From Andreprevotia chitinilytica DSM 18519 (GTDB taxonomy: Bacteria > Pseudomonadota > Gammaproteobacteria > Burkholderiales > Chitinibacteraceae): a stretch of DNA of 64,000 bases. The stretch lies in contig NZ_JONM01000002.1 of assembly GCF_000711875.1 (NCBI RefSeq), positions 438,769 through 502,768 on the forward strand, given 5' to 3'. The position numbers were made by a program, and so were the translations under genes. Below, in pieces: positions 37,066 to 47,571 of the stretch (its first letter is position 1; each line of letters starts with the position of its first letter). The notes under the pieces are model-generated. The model saw nothing but the letters and a program-made list of their open reading frames with translations, made no database searches and was not told where the DNA came from.

Positions 37066-37722
37066 TCAAAATGTTGCTGGGTGGGGCGCGTGGCGGCGCT
37101 GCAATTTCAGGTAAATCAGCCCTGCCATCAGCGCATCGCACAGCGGGTCATGACGGGGTAATTCCGGCAGGCCGAGCGTGGCGCAGATGGCTGAGAGCGA
37201 GAGATCGACATCCGGTCGGTAGGCGGAAACATAGCGGTCGTAATACAACGCCGAGACCTCGATGCGCCGATTGGGCAGCCCGATGCCCAGCATGGGTCGC
37301 AGGTATCGGTTGAGTACCGCGAGATCGAACTCCAGGTAATAGCCGACCAGCGGCCGGTTGCCGATGAAGTGCAGTAGCTGTTCCAGTGCCACGTCGATTG
37401 GCAAGCCATTCGCCACATCCTGCGCCCGCAAGCCATGAATCGGCACTGTGGCCGGGTCGATGTCGCCTTGCGGGCGCACGGTGATCTGCAGGCGTTCGCT
37501 GGTGCACAACCGGTGGCCTTTGAGCGGGATGGCGGCGATGGACAGGATCTCGGCCCGCGTCGGGTCAAGGCTGGTGGTTTCGCAATCGATGCAGACAGCC
37601 TCATCGCCATCGTACGGCTCAAGCAGGAAAGCGTAGGCCGGATCGGCGAGTTGCCGTTGCCTGCGCTGGCGTCGCCGCGTCGCAAACCCCAAGGTGCGAA
37701 AAAATGCGCCGAGCATGGTCAC
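37066..37722 (-). CDS. DnaQ-like 3'-5' exonuclease
   Basis: A 218-residue DEDD-family exonuclease. ExoI is CIDCETTSLD (Asp and Glu), ExoII is YYLEFDLAVLNRYL (Asp), ExoIII is HDPLCDALMAGLIYL (His and Asp), so the DEDDh residues are complete. It starts with GTG at 37722 in a GTGA overlap with the CBS-DUF294 gene, or possibly with the ATG two codons later. Small DnaQ-like proteins are often found next to DUF294 proteins and actP in beta- and gammaproteobacteria; why is not established. The natural substrate (DNA or small RNA or nucleotides) cannot be deduced. Confidence 0.9.
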   Translation of the reverse strand: MTMLGAFFRTLGFATRRRQRRQRQLADPAYAFLLEPYDGDEAVCIDCETTSLDPTRAEILSIAAIPLKGHRLCTSERLQITVRPQGDIDPATVPIHGLRAQDVANGLPIDVALEQLLHFIGNRPLVGYYLEFDLAVLNRYLRPMLGIGLPNRRIEVSALYYDRYVSAYRPDVDLSLSAICATLGLPELPRHDPLCDALMAGLIYLKLQRRHAPHPATF

Positions 37723-39521
37723 AGCACCTGTAAGTGGTAACGCTGGCGGATCAGTGCCCGGAATTGCTTGACCACCTTGAGCGTGTCCTTGAGCAAATCC
37801 CGCTCCAGCGTGGTGAGTTGCTCCGGGGCGATCAGGTAGACGACCGCCTCGCCGCGTTGCCGTGCCTGCAGGCCGAACCGGAGATACAAACCCTGCAGAA
37901 AGGCCAGCGATTCGGCCAGGTCTTGTGCCACGGTGGCTGACAAGTGTGTGCGTTGCGCGAGGACTTCGATTCGGCGATAGGTGTTGGTTTCGCTGACGTG
38001 GTGCTCCAAGGCCAGGCTGCGCACCCCATGCACGATGGGGAAGATGCCCGCTTTCTTCAGGTCGATGTTGCTATCGCCGCTGCCAAGCAGTTGCGAGAAC
38101 AGGCTGGGCTGGATCTCGAACTGTTCAATCGGGAAGGCGAAGCGGCTGCAGTAGGCAGCATTGCCAGACAGATAGCGGTTCAGATGGCTGCGCAGGTTTT
38201 CCAGCAGGGCAGTTTGGCCGGCAACCGGGCGGGCATCGAGCCAGATGGCGAGGTGCATCACGTTCGCGCCGTTGGCTGTATCGATCCAATCGTTGATCGC
38301 TTGTTTGAAGCCGGTTTCGCTGCGACGCCAGAACAGGTTTTGCACCATGATGCCGCCGGGGCAGCGTGGGTAGCCGAGTTCCACCAAGGCATCATTGAAG
38401 CGCTGGCAGACATCAGCGAGATCGGGGTGGGAATAACCATCGGCGATGATCAGCGCGTTGTCTTGATCGGTGGGCTGGATTTGCTCGCCGCGGCCTTCCG
38501 AACCCAGCGCCAGCAGGCAGACGTGGTTGAGCATGTCAGCGGGTGCCAATAGCGCAAACAGCCGGGCCAGCAATTGGCGGTGTAGTTCGCTGACCAGCCC
38601 GGCGATCAGCGTGACCTTCACACCACTGCCGCTGAGCAAATCCACCAGCCGCCGCATGCTATCCGATGCGCCTTTGAGTTCGTCGATACTGCAGGCGCGT
38701 TCGATTTGCGCGGCGACGATCTGCGAGTTGTTGGAGAGGTAGGACAGCAGGTTGACCTGCTCCAGCAGGCCGATGATTTCATCGCCACGTTTCACCAGCA
38801 CGCGCTGGATGGTGTGGCGGGCCATCACCAGCATGGCCTCGAAGACGTAATCGTCCTCGTCAACGGTAATCAACGCGTGCTGTGCGTAATCGGCCAGTGG
38901 CGTGTCGGCTGGATTGCGGCCGTCGATGACGACATCGCGCAGATTGCTCTGGGTAAAGATGCCCGGGCCGTGCGGGCCGCGGAGCAACACGGTATTGGCA
39001 TGGTGTTCGCGCATCAGGCGGGCGGCATCGAGCACGGTGCTTTGGTCGGTGAGCCAGAGCGGCGGGGTGAGATAGGTTTGGCTGACCTTGGACATGAGCG
39101 CCGGCCGCAGCTCGCGCTGCATTGGCCGATGCGCCAGTACCGACAATTTTTGTGCCACGTTTTGATAAAAGAAGGCGGCGAACAGCAGATTGCTTTGGGT
39201 GAGTTCGAGCACCAGCTCGCGGGGAATCTGCCACGCCAGCGTGTCTTCAATGGCGCGGTTTTCCACCTGGATGAGGCCGGTGACGAGGGCGCGGGCATCA
39301 AAGCTGTCGTTGGCGGCGTAAACGGCCGAGCAATCTTGCCCTTCGTATTCACCGACCTTGCCCTTCATCACCACATAGAGCGAATCCACCGGATGGCTTT
39401 GGGCCAGGATGACGCTGCCAGCCGGGAAGTAGACCAGATCGATGGCCGCTTCGACGCGGGCGCATTCGGTCTCGGTGAGGTTATCGAAGGGCGGGTGTTT
39501 GAAGTCGAACAAGTGGGACAT
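37719..39521 (-). CDS. cNMP-binding/CBS/DUF294 nucleotidyltransferase-like signalling protein
   Basis: A 600-residue multidomain cytoplasmic protein. In order: a cyclic-nucleotide-binding-like domain (about 10-125, VYFPAGSVILAQ start), two CBS domains (about 150-270), a DUF294 nucleotidyltransferase-like domain (about 300-440, with LALGSEGRGEQIQPTDQDNALI) and a DUF294 C-terminal substrate-binding domain. The GSEGRGEQ and DQDN motifs resemble GlnD-type nucleotidyltransferases, so it may modify a partner protein in response to adenine nucleotides. It lies between actP and acs, making a regulatory role in acetate use likely. It overlaps the exonuclease gene. Confidence 0.92.
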   Translation of the reverse strand: MSHLFDFKHPPFDNLTETECARVEAAIDLVYFPAGSVILAQSHPVDSLYVVMKGKVGEYEGQDCSAVYAANDSFDARALVTGLIQVENRAIEDTLAWQIPRELVLELTQSNLLFAAFFYQNVAQKLSVLAHRPMQRELRPALMSKVSQTYLTPPLWLTDQSTVLDAARLMREHHANTVLLRGPHGPGIFTQSNLRDVVIDGRNPADTPLADYAQHALITVDEDDYVFEAMLVMARHTIQRVLVKRGDEIIGLLEQVNLLSYLSNNSQIVAAQIERACSIDELKGASDSMRRLVDLLSGSGVKVTLIAGLVSELHRQLLARLFALLAPADMLNHVCLLALGSEGRGEQIQPTDQDNALIIADGYSHPDLADVCQRFNDALVELGYPRCPGGIMVQNLFWRRSETGFKQAINDWIDTANGANVMHLAIWLDARPVAGQTALLENLRSHLNRYLSGNAAYCSRFAFPIEQFEIQPSLFSQLLGSGDSNIDLKKAGIFPIVHGVRSLALEHHVSETNTYRRIEVLAQRTHLSATVAQDLAESLAFLQGLYLRFGLQARQRGEAVVYLIAPEQLTTLERDLLKDTLKVVKQFRALIRQRYHLQVL

Positions 39522-39563
39522 AGCGAACTCGTGGCGGCAACGGTTTTAGTCTGGCGTAAAACA

Positions 39564-39591
39564 CAACGCCCCGCTGTGGAGCGGGGCGTTG
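39564..39591. terminator. Hairpin terminator between actP and the CBS-DUF294 gene
   Basis: CAACGCCCCGC stem with a TGTGGA loop in the gap between actP (39628-41439) and the next minus-strand gene. On the minus strand it is followed by TGTGTTTTACG, with only a short T-run, so partial termination is likely. Confidence 0.7.
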
Positions 39592-39627
39592 ATGGACAAG
39601 CTACTGGTCACTTAGTGCAGAGATGAA

Positions 39628-41439
39628 TTAGTGCTTGCTTGCGCCTTCTGCACCAATCCCCGTCATCGAACGAATGAACTGTGGCAGGAACAACGCCTTT
39701 TCTTGCTCAGCGCGCGGGCTCTTGTCCAGCACCGAAAACAGCCAAGTGAAGACAAACGCCAGCGTCATCGAGAAGATGGCCGGGTTGCTGTAGGCAAACG
39801 GCGCGCTGCCCTTCGGGTGGCCCAGCGTGGCTTCCCATACCGGCGGGCCGATGATGATCAGGCCGACAGCAGAGATCAGGCCGATCGTGCCGCCGATGAC
39901 TGCGCCGCGTGTGGTCAGGCCTTTCCAGAACATCGACAGGAACAGCACCGGGAAGTTGGCCGACGCAGCAATCGAGAACGCCAGACCGACCATGAAGGCG
40001 ATGTTCTGCTTCTCGAACAGGATGCCCAAGAGGATGGCAACGATGCCAAGGCCCACCGTGGCGTACTTCGATACGCGGATTTCATGCGCTTCATCAGCAC
40101 GGCCGCGGGCAAACACGTTGGCATACAGATCGTGCGAGACCGCCGATGCGCCAGACAGGGTCAGACCGGATACCACAGCCAGAATGGTGGCGAAGGCAAC
40201 GGCCGAGATGAAGCCGAAGAAATACTCGCCGCCAACCGCATTGGCGAGGTGAACCGCCGCCATGTTCGAGCCGCCAATCAGCTTGCCGGTTGCATCCTTG
40301 AACTCTGGATTGGTCGATACCAGCATGATCGCGCCGAAGCCGATGATGAAAGTCAGGATGTAGAAGTAGCCGATGAAGCCGGTGGCAAAGAACACCGATT
40401 TACGCGCTTCCTTGGCGTCCTTCACGGTGAAGAAGCGCATCAGGATGTGCGGCAGGCCAGCGGTGCCGAACATCAGCGCCAAGCCGAGCGAGATCGCATC
40501 AATCGGGTTCGACACCAAGCCACCCGGCGCCATGATATTGGCTTTGCCGGCCTTGACTGCATCCTCGCCCAGCGTCTTGGCTTTGGCGACGATCTCGGAG
40601 GCATCGGCCGCATTCGCAGCGACGGCCTTGGCGGCGGCTTCGGATGCAACAGCGGCCTTGGCGGCCAGGGCATGCGCACCGGCTTGTTTCACTTCAACCG
40701 CGCTGGCGAACATGCTTTCAACGTTGAAGCCGACGTGAGCCAGCACCATGATCGCCATGAAGGTCGCGCCACACAGCAGCAAGACGGCTTTGATGATCTG
40801 CACCCACGTGGTCGCCAGCATGCCGCCGAAGGTCACGTAGATCACCATCAATACGCCGACCAGCACGACTGCGGTGGTGTAGTTCAGTCCGAACAGCAAC
40901 TGGATCAGTTTGCCGGCACCGACCATCTGCGCAATCAGGTAGAGCGCCACGGTGAACAGCGTGCCGGTGGCGGCAAAAGTGCGCAGCGGGGTTTGGGCCA
41001 AACGATACGAGGCCACGTCGGCAAAGGTGAACTTGCCTAGGTTGCGCAGGCGTTCTGCCACCAGGAAGGTGATGATCGGCCAGCCGACCAGAAAGCCGAT
41101 CGAGTAGATCAGGCCGTCGTAGCCCTTATCGAATACCAGCGCGGAAATGCCGAGGAACGATGCGGCGGACATATAGTCGCCGGCGATGGCCAGCCCGTTC
41201 TGAAAGCCGGTAATGCCGCCGCCGGCCGCGTAGAAGTCCTTGGCCGAGCGGGTACGCTGCGCCGCCCAGTAAGTGATGCCAAGCGTGAAGGCGACGAAGA
41301 TGATGAACATGACGATGGCGTGCCAGTTGACGGCTTGCTTCTGGACTGCGCCTTCGATTGCGCCGGATGCCCAGGTTGGCATGCTGGCGAGGAGGCCGGC
41401 GGCGGTCAGGCCGAGGCGGGTGTGGAGGGTACGGATCAT
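39628..41439 (-). CDS. actP: Acetate permease ActP (sodium/solute symporter family)
   Basis: A 603-residue cation/acetate symporter of the SSS family with about 13 membrane helices. Typical segments are [91 protein letters not shown] and [21 protein letters not shown]. It carries an Ala/Lys/Glu-rich segment (about residues 247-302) that makes it about 50 residues longer than the E. coli protein. The ATG at 41439 overlaps yjcH by ATGA and begins a short N-terminal leader; longer starts are not supported. It imports acetate for acs. Confidence 0.96.
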   Translation of the reverse strand: MIRTLHTRLGLTAAGLLASMPTWASGAIEGAVQKQAVNWHAIVMFIIFVAFTLGITYWAAQRTRSAKDFYAAGGGITGFQNGLAIAGDYMSAASFLGISALVFDKGYDGLIYSIGFLVGWPIITFLVAERLRNLGKFTFADVASYRLAQTPLRTFAATGTLFTVALYLIAQMVGAGKLIQLLFGLNYTTAVVLVGVLMVIYVTFGGMLATTWVQIIKAVLLLCGATFMAIMVLAHVGFNVESMFASAVEVKQAGAHALAAKAAVASEAAAKAVAANAADASEIVAKAKTLGEDAVKAGKANIMAPGGLVSNPIDAISLGLALMFGTAGLPHILMRFFTVKDAKEARKSVFFATGFIGYFYILTFIIGFGAIMLVSTNPEFKDATGKLIGGSNMAAVHLANAVGGEYFFGFISAVAFATILAVVSGLTLSGASAVSHDLYANVFARGRADEAHEIRVSKYATVGLGIVAILLGILFEKQNIAFMVGLAFSIAASANFPVLFLSMFWKGLTTRGAVIGGTIGLISAVGLIIIGPPVWEATLGHPKGSAPFAYSNPAIFSMTLAFVFTWLFSVLDKSPRAEQEKALFLPQFIRSMTGIGAEGASKH

Positions 41440-41747
41440 TGGCGGGACTCCTCGACGAGTTCCTTCGTCAGCTGGTCGAACTCGGTGTTGGCGCGGCGCA
41501 CGTAAATGCCGGTCAGCACGAAGGCGGACAAGATCACGAGAATGCCAATGGGGATGCCGATGGTAGTGACGCTGCCGGCCGACAGCGGAATGCCCAGTGT
41601 CTTGGGCGAGAAGGCGATCATCAGAATGAACCCGTAGTAAATCACGAGCATGACGATCGACAGCCACCACGACAGCGTTGTTTTCTTGTGTACCAGTTCC
41701 GCGAATTTCGGATTGTTTTGTACACGCTGGATCAGTGCTTCATCCAT
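41436..41747 (-). CDS. yjcH: DUF485 membrane protein YjcH
   Basis: A 103-residue protein with two membrane helices (about 28-46 and 62-85) and the DUF485 layout: [19 protein letters not shown] at the N-terminus and a final [17 protein letters not shown]. It is found with actP in many proteobacteria and overlaps it by 4 nt; a helper role in acetate transport is likely but not established. The operon presumably starts here, from a promoter in 41748-42092. Confidence 0.94.
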   Translation of the reverse strand: MDEALIQRVQNNPKFAELVHKKTTLSWWLSIVMLVIYYGFILMIAFSPKTLGIPLSAGSVTTIGIPIGILVILSAFVLTGIYVRRANTEFDQLTKELVEESRQ

Positions 41748-42092
41748 GCTTTGCTCCTCAGCGATTAAACGGTGCTACCGGTATATAGGCGACGCCAGTG
41801 CAGCGTGCCCGTTTCTGGTGCTTGCGATGCCAAGCCGAGTTACGAATCGGATCATCCGCCCAGTGTGAATATCCGGTTTGTAGACCGAATTGCTGCCCAC
41901 TGTATGAGCGCTTGCTTTCTTCTATCCAATTGGAATTATTGATGCGACGAATCAGCATTTTTGATGCTGCGTTGCACCGCGCTTACCGGTCCATATGAAA
42001 TCTGTATTTTCCGACTACATGCCCCATACGGACTTGGCTGCACTATCACGGTGCTTTAAGGGATAATCCTTAGACGGCTTTAGGGTTTTTCC
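41748..42092. promoter_or_regulatory. Divergent regulatory region, yjcH-actP / LysR
   Basis: This is a 345-nt, relatively AT-rich intergenic space. It should hold the promoter of the acetate uptake operon and of the divergent LysR gene. I see no unambiguous Crp, sigma-54 or LysR box. Confidence 0.45.
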
Positions 42093-42983
42093 ATGGAACT
42101 TTATCAATTACGTACTTTTGTCGCGGTCGCCCAGCAGGGCCATCTGACGCAGGCGGCCGAGTTGCTACATTTGTCGCAACCGGCGGTCACGGCGCAGATC
42201 AAGGCGCTGGAAGAGGAACTGGGTACGCCGTTGTTCGAGCGTTATCCCGGTGGTGTGCAGCTGACCGAAGCCGGCAAGACGCTGCTGCCGGATGCCGAGC
42301 AAATGCTGGGGCTATCGCGCGGCATGTTGCATCGGGCCAAGGCGCTGGCGGATCAGCCCAAGGGCAAGGTACGGATCGGCACGATTGGTGTGCCGGCGCG
42401 GCTGAAGATCGGGCCGTGGCTGGCCTGTTTGCGTAGCCGCTATCCGCTGCTGACGGTGCAGACCGCGCATCATATTTCCGGGCATGTGCTGAATGAAGTC
42501 CGCAAGAAGACGCTGGATGGCGGTTTCTATCTCGGCCGCAACCCCTACCAGAACGTCAATTCGCTGCCGCTGGCGGAAATCCGTTTTTGCGTCGCTTTGC
42601 CCGCCAATCGCCAGGAATTGGTCGATGCGGATTGGCGCGAATTAGGTAGAACGCCTTGGTTGGGCTTATCGCAATTCACCAGCCTCTCCGGCATCACGCA
42701 GGAAGTCTGGCGCATGCAGAACATCGCCCCGCGCAGAGTGGGGGAGTTCGATGAGGAAGCGGTATTGGTGGAACTGGTGAAGGCGGGGGTCGGTGTGGCG
42801 TTGCTGGCTGAACGTACCGCGCAACGCTTTGCTGCGGATGGCTCGATTGCATTGTGGCGTAATGGCGAAACGGTGGATTCCGCGCCGCTGCAATTCATCT
42901 ACTCGGCTGATCGCGAAGAAGACCCGTTGATTGCGATGCTGCGCGAAACGCTGGTTGAGGTCTGGCAGCTGCCGCAAGACTGA
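42093..42983 (+). CDS. LysR family transcriptional regulator, divergent from yjcH-actP
   Basis: A 296-residue LysR regulator. The helix-turn-helix is at residues 1-60 (MELYQLRTFVAVAQQGHLTQAAELLHLSQPAVTAQIKALEEELG), with a substrate-binding domain following (KGKVRIGTIGVPARLKIGPWL to the C-terminus). The ATG at 42093 gives the usual start. Its divergent position suggests control of yjcH-actP, though LysR genes may also act elsewhere. A tandem heptamer repeat lies 28 nt beyond the stop. Confidence 0.92.
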   Translation: MELYQLRTFVAVAQQGHLTQAAELLHLSQPAVTAQIKALEEELGTPLFERYPGGVQLTEAGKTLLPDAEQMLGLSRGMLHRAKALADQPKGKVRIGTIGVPARLKIGPWLACLRSRYPLLTVQTAHHISGHVLNEVRKKTLDGGFYLGRNPYQNVNSLPLAEIRFCVALPANRQELVDADWRELGRTPWLGLSQFTSLSGITQEVWRMQNIAPRRVGEFDEEAVLVELVKAGVGVALLAERTAQRFAADGSIALWRNGETVDSAPLQFIYSADREEDPLIAMLRETLVEVWQLPQD

Positions 42984-43010
42984 TTGCTGGCCGGTAGGGC
43001 ATGCTACTGC

Positions 43011-43073
43011 TCACACCTCACACCTCACACCTCACACCTCACACCTCACACCTCACACCTCACACCTCACACC
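43011..43073. repeat. Nine perfect copies of the heptamer TCACACC
   Basis: A 63-nt microsatellite of nine identical 7-nt units lies between the LysR stop and the rpmG terminator, outside any gene. Because the unit is not a multiple of three, all three frames give an open His/Thr/Ser/Leu/Pro reading, which explains spurious ORFs here. Confidence 0.95.
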
Positions 43074-43096
43074 GAAGGCAAGGCCCAAAAACCAAA

Positions 43097-43120
43097 AACC
43101 CCGCTCGGTTGAGCGGGGTT
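43097..43120 (-). terminator. Intrinsic terminator after rpmG
   Basis: AACCCCGCTC stem with a GGTT loop; on the minus strand it is followed by TTTGGTTTTT. It lies about 30 nt past the rpmG stop. Confidence 0.88.
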
Positions 43121-43150
43121 CTCGAGTATGCGGTACCGGCAGGAAACGGC

Positions 43151-43306
43151 TTACTTGAGCTTGGTTTCTTTGTACATCACGTGCTTGCGGACAACCGGAT
43201 CAAATTTCTTGATCTCCAGTTTTTCCGGCATGGTGCGCTTGTTCTTGGTCGTGGTGTAGAAGTGACCAGTACCAGCGGATGATTCGAGTTTGATCTTTTC
43301 ACGCAT
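43151..43306 (-). CDS. rpmG: 50S ribosomal protein L33
   Basis: A 51-residue protein reading [20 protein letters not shown] and ending VMYKETKLK, the proteobacterial L33 without zinc-binding Cys. It is a component of the large ribosomal subunit near the E site. It lies 14 nt after rpmB in the standard rpmB-rpmG operon. It is too short to have been listed among longer ORFs, but the match is clear over its whole length. Confidence 0.97.
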   Translation of the reverse strand: MREKIKLESSAGTGHFYTTTKNKRTMPEKLEIKKFDPVVRKHVMYKETKLK

Positions 43307-43320
43307 GATTCATGTACCTA

Positions 43321-43554
43321 TTACAGTTCGCCGCGGGCGCGCAGATCGGCCAGGACGACTTCGATGCCGACCTTGTCGATGGTACGCAGTGCAGCGTTGG
43401 AAACGCGCAGGCGCACCCAACGGTTTTCGCTTTCAACCCAGAAACGGCGGGATTGCAGATTCGGGAGGAAACGACGCTTGGTCTTGTTGTTGGCGTGGGA
43501 AACATTGTTCCCGGACATCGGACGCTTGCCGGTGACCTTACATACTCGTGCCAT
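43321..43554 (-). CDS. rpmB: 50S ribosomal protein L28
   Basis: A 77-residue L28: [42 protein letters not shown] and a C-terminal [20 protein letters not shown]. This is the zinc-free type usual in proteobacteria. It is first in the rpmB-rpmG operon, and a good promoter lies upstream. Confidence 0.97.
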   Translation of the reverse strand: MARVCKVTGKRPMSGNNVSHANNKTKRRFLPNLQSRRFWVESENRWVRLRVSNAALRTIDKVGIEVVLADLRARGEL

Positions 43555-43585
43555 GATAAAAAATCCTGACTTCGGAAAAAGGCGA

Positions 43586-43615
43586 TTTATATCACGTTAA
43601 CCCGCCCGATTTCAA
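43586..43615 (-). promoter_or_regulatory. Candidate sigma-70 promoter of rpmB-rpmG
   Basis: Read on the minus strand: TTGAAA (43615-43610), 18-nt spacer, TATAAA (43591-43586) with a TGA just before the -10, an extended -10 arrangement. It lies 32 nt upstream of the rpmB start. Confidence 0.65.
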
Positions 43616-43683
43616 GTGTGTTTGCATTGTGTCGTTGTAAATCACACACGAAAACGGGTGCTGATCGAGGCGCTGTTCAGAGC

Positions 43684-46095
43684 CTATTCCCCGGCCGGTG
43701 CCAGCACCGTCCGGTTGCCGTTGGTTTCCATCGGGCTCACCAGCCCGGCTTGTTCCATTTGCTCGATCAGCCGGGCGGCGCGATTGTAGCCGATCCGCAG
43801 TTGCCGCTGTACCGACGAAATCGATGCCTTGCGGGTCTTGACCACGAAGGAGACCGCCTCATCGTACAGCGGATCTGACTCACTGCCTTCGCTACCGCCA
43901 CCTTCCCACGGTGCGCCACCGCCGCCTGCAGCCTCGGCCTCGAAGCCGCCATTGAGGATGCCGTCGATGTAATCCGGCTCGCCGGTCTGCTTCAGGTATT
44001 CGACCACTTTGTGCACTTCATCATCTGCGCAGAACGCACCGTGCACACGTTGCGGGTAGCCCGTGCCTGGCGGCAGATACAGCATATCGCCCTGGCCCAG
44101 CAGCGCTTCTGCGCCCATCTGGTCGAGGATGGTGCGGCTATCGACTTTCGACGAGACCTGGAAGGCGATACGGGTCGGGATGTTGGCTTTGATCAAGCCG
44201 GTGATCACATCCACCGATGGTCGTTGCGTGGCGAGGATCAAGTGAATGCCGGCCGCACGGGCCTTCTGTGCCAAGCGGGCGATCAACTCTTCGATCTTCT
44301 TGCCCGCCACCATCATCAGGTCAGCGAATTCATCCACCACGACGACAATAAAGGGCAGGTGCTCCAGCGGCTCGGGATTATCCGGCGTGAGCGTGAACGG
44401 ATTAGTGAGCTTCTGGCCGGCCTTCTCAGCGTCTTTCACTTTCTGGTTGTAGCCAGCAAGGTTACGCACGCCCATGGCGCTCATCAGCCGATAGCGTTTT
44501 TCCATCTCCGCCACGCACCAGTTGAGTGCATTGGCGGCAAGCTTCATGTCGGTGACGACCGGAGCCAGTAGATGTGGAATGCCGTCGTAGACGGACAACT
44601 CCAGCATCTTCGGGTCGACCATGATGAAGCGCACTTCATCCGGCGTCGCTTTATAGAGCAGTGACAGGATCATCGCGTTCACGCCAACCGATTTACCCGA
44701 GCCGGTCGTGCCGGCCACCAGCAGGTGTGGCGCTTTGGCAAGATCGGTGACGATGGGCTTGCCGGTAATGTCCTTGCCCAGCGCCATCGTCAGCTTCGAA
44801 CTCATATGGTGATAGGGTTCAGAGGAGATGATCTCGGAGAGGCGAATCGTTTGCCGGCTCGGATTGGGCAGTTCAAGGCCCATGCAGGTCTTGCCGGGAA
44901 TCGTCTCGACCACGCGGATCGAGATCAGACCCAGTGCGCGCGCCAGATCCTTCATCAGGTTGACGATCTGACTACCCTTGACCCCAACCGCAGGTTCGAT
45001 CTCGTAGCGCGTGATCACCGGGCCTGGGTAGGCGGCGATCACCTTCACTTCGACGTTGAAATCCGCCAGCTTGCGTTCGATCAGGCGAGAGGTGAATTCC
45101 AGCGTTTCGTGGCTGATGGTCTCTTGTGAGACCGGTGCTGGCGCCAGCAAGGAGATTGGCGGCAGCGCATCATTACCGCCCTTGTGTGCAACGGGCTGCG
45201 GGCGGACGGGCGGCAAATCATCCAGTTCGAACAGCATCGGCTGAGCCGCTTGGCGTTCGGCCTCGATCTGCAGTTTTTCCTGCGCCTTCTTTTCTTTTTC
45301 CAGCTTGCGCTCGACTGCGGCAGCCACTGGTACTTCGAGCTGCTGCGCTTCGATCTTGATCGGGGCTTTGTCTTCCTGACGCTTCTTTTCCTCCGTCACA
45401 CGCTCTTCGCGTGCCACGGCCGCTTGTCGACCGATCTTGCGATCTTGCGATGCTTGCCAGCGCTCGCTGACGGTGGTGTAGATCCATTCGAGGAAGGTGC
45501 CGAGCTTTTCCATCACGTCCAGCCACGAAATGGTCGTGAACAGGGAAAAACCGATGGCGAATGCGGCAATCAGCGTGAGTGTCGCACCGGCAAAGCCAAG
45601 CGTGCGGAACAACCAACCGCCTAGCGCCGCACCCAGATAACCGCCGGGCAGTCCGGGCAGATCGAATTTCATCGAGTGCATGCGCAGCATTTCCAGGCTG
45701 CAGCTCGATAGCAGAATCAGCGTGAAACCCAGGCAGGCGAGAAAGATCACCGGCCGGCTCGATTCCGTGTTCACCCGGTCGATACGCCGGTAGCCCCACA
45801 AGATGGCGCCAAAGCAGAAAGGCACCCACCACCAGGCGGATAGTCCGAACAGCGACAGGAAAATATCGGCGACCCAAGCGCCAAGCCAGCCGCCGCGATT
45901 CTTGATCTCGGCCTGTGTGGCGCTATGCGACCAGCCCGGATCGGCCTGATGGTAAGTGGCGAGCGCCAGCACCAGATAAAGCACCACCGCGACCAGCAGC
46001 AACCACCACGATTCACGCAGCACATTGGCGATCGGTGCGGGCAGCGCATTGCGGGTCGACGCGTTGGCGACGTTCTTCTTGCGGAATAAAGCCAT
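43684..46095 (-). CDS. ftsK: DNA translocase FtsK
   Basis: An 803-residue FtsK. The N-terminal domain (1-200) has four membrane helices and anchors it at the septum. A charged linker follows (about 215-330, rich in Glu, Lys, Arg). The motor domain (about 330-720) has Walker [13 protein letters not shown] (near residue 463) and Walker [14 protein letters not shown]. The C-terminal gamma winged helix ([26 protein letters not shown]) reads KOPS sequences. It pumps chromosome ends apart and activates XerCD at dif. The linker is shorter than in E. coli, so this is the compact form. It is one of the largest genes here and stands alone. Confidence 0.96.
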   Translation of the reverse strand: MALFRKKNVANASTRNALPAPIANVLRESWWLLLVAVVLYLVLALATYHQADPGWSHSATQAEIKNRGGWLGAWVADIFLSLFGLSAWWWVPFCFGAILWGYRRIDRVNTESSRPVIFLACLGFTLILLSSCSLEMLRMHSMKFDLPGLPGGYLGAALGGWLFRTLGFAGATLTLIAAFAIGFSLFTTISWLDVMEKLGTFLEWIYTTVSERWQASQDRKIGRQAAVAREERVTEEKKRQEDKAPIKIEAQQLEVPVAAAVERKLEKEKKAQEKLQIEAERQAAQPMLFELDDLPPVRPQPVAHKGGNDALPPISLLAPAPVSQETISHETLEFTSRLIERKLADFNVEVKVIAAYPGPVITRYEIEPAVGVKGSQIVNLMKDLARALGLISIRVVETIPGKTCMGLELPNPSRQTIRLSEIISSEPYHHMSSKLTMALGKDITGKPIVTDLAKAPHLLVAGTTGSGKSVGVNAMILSLLYKATPDEVRFIMVDPKMLELSVYDGIPHLLAPVVTDMKLAANALNWCVAEMEKRYRLMSAMGVRNLAGYNQKVKDAEKAGQKLTNPFTLTPDNPEPLEHLPFIVVVVDEFADLMMVAGKKIEELIARLAQKARAAGIHLILATQRPSVDVITGLIKANIPTRIAFQVSSKVDSRTILDQMGAEALLGQGDMLYLPPGTGYPQRVHGAFCADDEVHKVVEYLKQTGEPDYIDGILNGGFEAEAAGGGGAPWEGGGSEGSESDPLYDEAVSFVVKTRKASISSVQRQLRIGYNRAARLIEQMEQAGLVSPMETNGNRTVLAPAGE

Positions 46096-46329
46096 GACTG
46101 CCTGGGTGAAAGCGGGGACAGCAGATTATATCCGTACCGCTTGAACCGGTGATGACGCATGCGATGGTTTGCAGCCAGATCCCTATCAAAGTCAGTGCAT
46201 TAGCGTAATTTGATTTCAAATGGAATTGTTTTTATGCCCGATGACGTTGCCGTTTAAATCGGCGCAAACTCGCCGGTTAGCGTGGGCCATGGCATTCGCC
46301 ATTCTGCCTGCGCACTAAGGTGTCCTTCC

Positions 46330-47553
46330 ATGTCTGATCCCCTTGCCAGCAATGCTGACACAACCGTTGGGTCGCAACACGCCCCCACTTTGCAGATCGT
46401 CTCGGTCGTTCTCTTCACTTTCCTGTGTTATCTCAGCATCGGCATTCCGCTCGCCGTACTGCCGCCCTACGTGCATACCGACCTGGGCTACGGCTCGGTG
46501 GTCGCCGGTCTGGCGATCAGTCTGCAATACGTCGCCACACTGTTGAGCCGCCCGCATGCCGGCCGGATGGCGGATACCATCGGCCCCAAGCGCACGGTGG
46601 TGTATGGGCTGATTGCCTGTGGTGTGAGCGGGGCGTTCCTGCTACTGGCGGCTTTGTTTACCGCTAAACCCTGGCTAAGCCTTGTCGCCGTGCTTGCCAG
46701 CCGCGCCGTGCTCGGCTTTGGTGAAAGCTGCGTGGGCACCGGCGCCATTACTTGGGGCATCGGCCGCGTTGGTGCGCAGCACACGGCCAAGGTGATTTCG
46801 TGGAATGGCGTTGCGACTTATGGCGCGCTGGGGCTTGGAGCACCGCTGGGTGTCGGCTTGGCGGGCGCTTTCGGTTTCGGCGCGATTGGCGCCAGCGTGG
46901 TTGCGCTGGGGGTTCTGGGTTTCGTGCTGGCATCGTCTAAACCCGCGACGGAAATTATCCACGGCGAGCGCCTGCCATTCCGCAACGTGCTGGGCCGGGT
47001 GCTCCCCTACGGCGCAGGTTTGGCGCTGGGGTCGATCGGCTTCGGTGTGCTCGCCACCTTCATCACGCTCTTTTACGCCAGCCGCCATTGGCCGAATGCC
47101 GCGCTGACGCTCACGCTGTTTGGCGCATGTTTCGTCGGCGTACGGCTGCTCTTCGCCCACTCGATCAGCAGCTATGGTGGCTTCCGCGTGGCGCTGATTT
47201 CATTCGCCATCGAATGCATCGGTTTGCTGCTGCTATGGTTCGCGGTATCACCGTCGTTGGCATTGCTGGGCGCGGCACTGACTGGCTGCGGTTTTTCGCT
47301 GGTATTCCCGGCGCTGGGTGTCGAAGCAGTCGGCTTGGTGCCGGCCTCAAGCCGTGGCTCCGCGCTCGGGGCGTATGGCTTGTTCCTCGATGTGGCACTT
47401 GGCATCACCGGTCCGGTGGCGGGCGTGATCATTGGCGGTTACGGCTATCCGGCGATTTTCCTTGTGGCTTCGCTTGCTGCCGCTGGTGGCGTGGTGCTGA
47501 CGGTGGTGCTGGCCCGTTCCAATCACCGTCGTGCCGATGCGACAATCGCCTGA
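46330..47553 (+). CDS. MFS transporter (YhhS/YfcJ-like)
   Basis: A 407-residue 12-helix major-facilitator transporter. The segment [56 protein letters not shown] is typical of the YhhS/YfcJ branch, as is [19 protein letters not shown]. Related proteins are thought to export arabinose-like compounds or drugs; the substrate is unknown. I chose the ATG at 46330; an in-frame start 16 codons earlier adds residues that do not match the family. The next gene starts 18 nt later, so the two form a likely operon. Confidence 0.9.
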   Translation: MSDPLASNADTTVGSQHAPTLQIVSVVLFTFLCYLSIGIPLAVLPPYVHTDLGYGSVVAGLAISLQYVATLLSRPHAGRMADTIGPKRTVVYGLIACGVSGAFLLLAALFTAKPWLSLVAVLASRAVLGFGESCVGTGAITWGIGRVGAQHTAKVISWNGVATYGALGLGAPLGVGLAGAFGFGAIGASVVALGVLGFVLASSKPATEIIHGERLPFRNVLGRVLPYGAGLALGSIGFGVLATFITLFYASRHWPNAALTLTLFGACFVGVRLLFAHSISSYGGFRVALISFAIECIGLLLLWFAVSPSLALLGAALTGCGFSLVFPALGVEAVGLVPASSRGSALGAYGLFLDVALGITGPVAGVIIGGYGYPAIFLVASLAAAGGVVLTVVLARSNHRRADATIA

Positions 47554-47571
47554 TTTGCAAGGAGGCTCCCC

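Noticed and set aside
43011-43073. CRISPR array
   Set aside because: The repeat unit is 7 nt with no spacers, and no cas gene is nearby.
42931-43282. Small ORFs reading HTSHLTP repeats
   Set aside because: They arise from the TCACACC heptamer array, which is open in all frames; there is no ribosome site and rpmG lies opposite.
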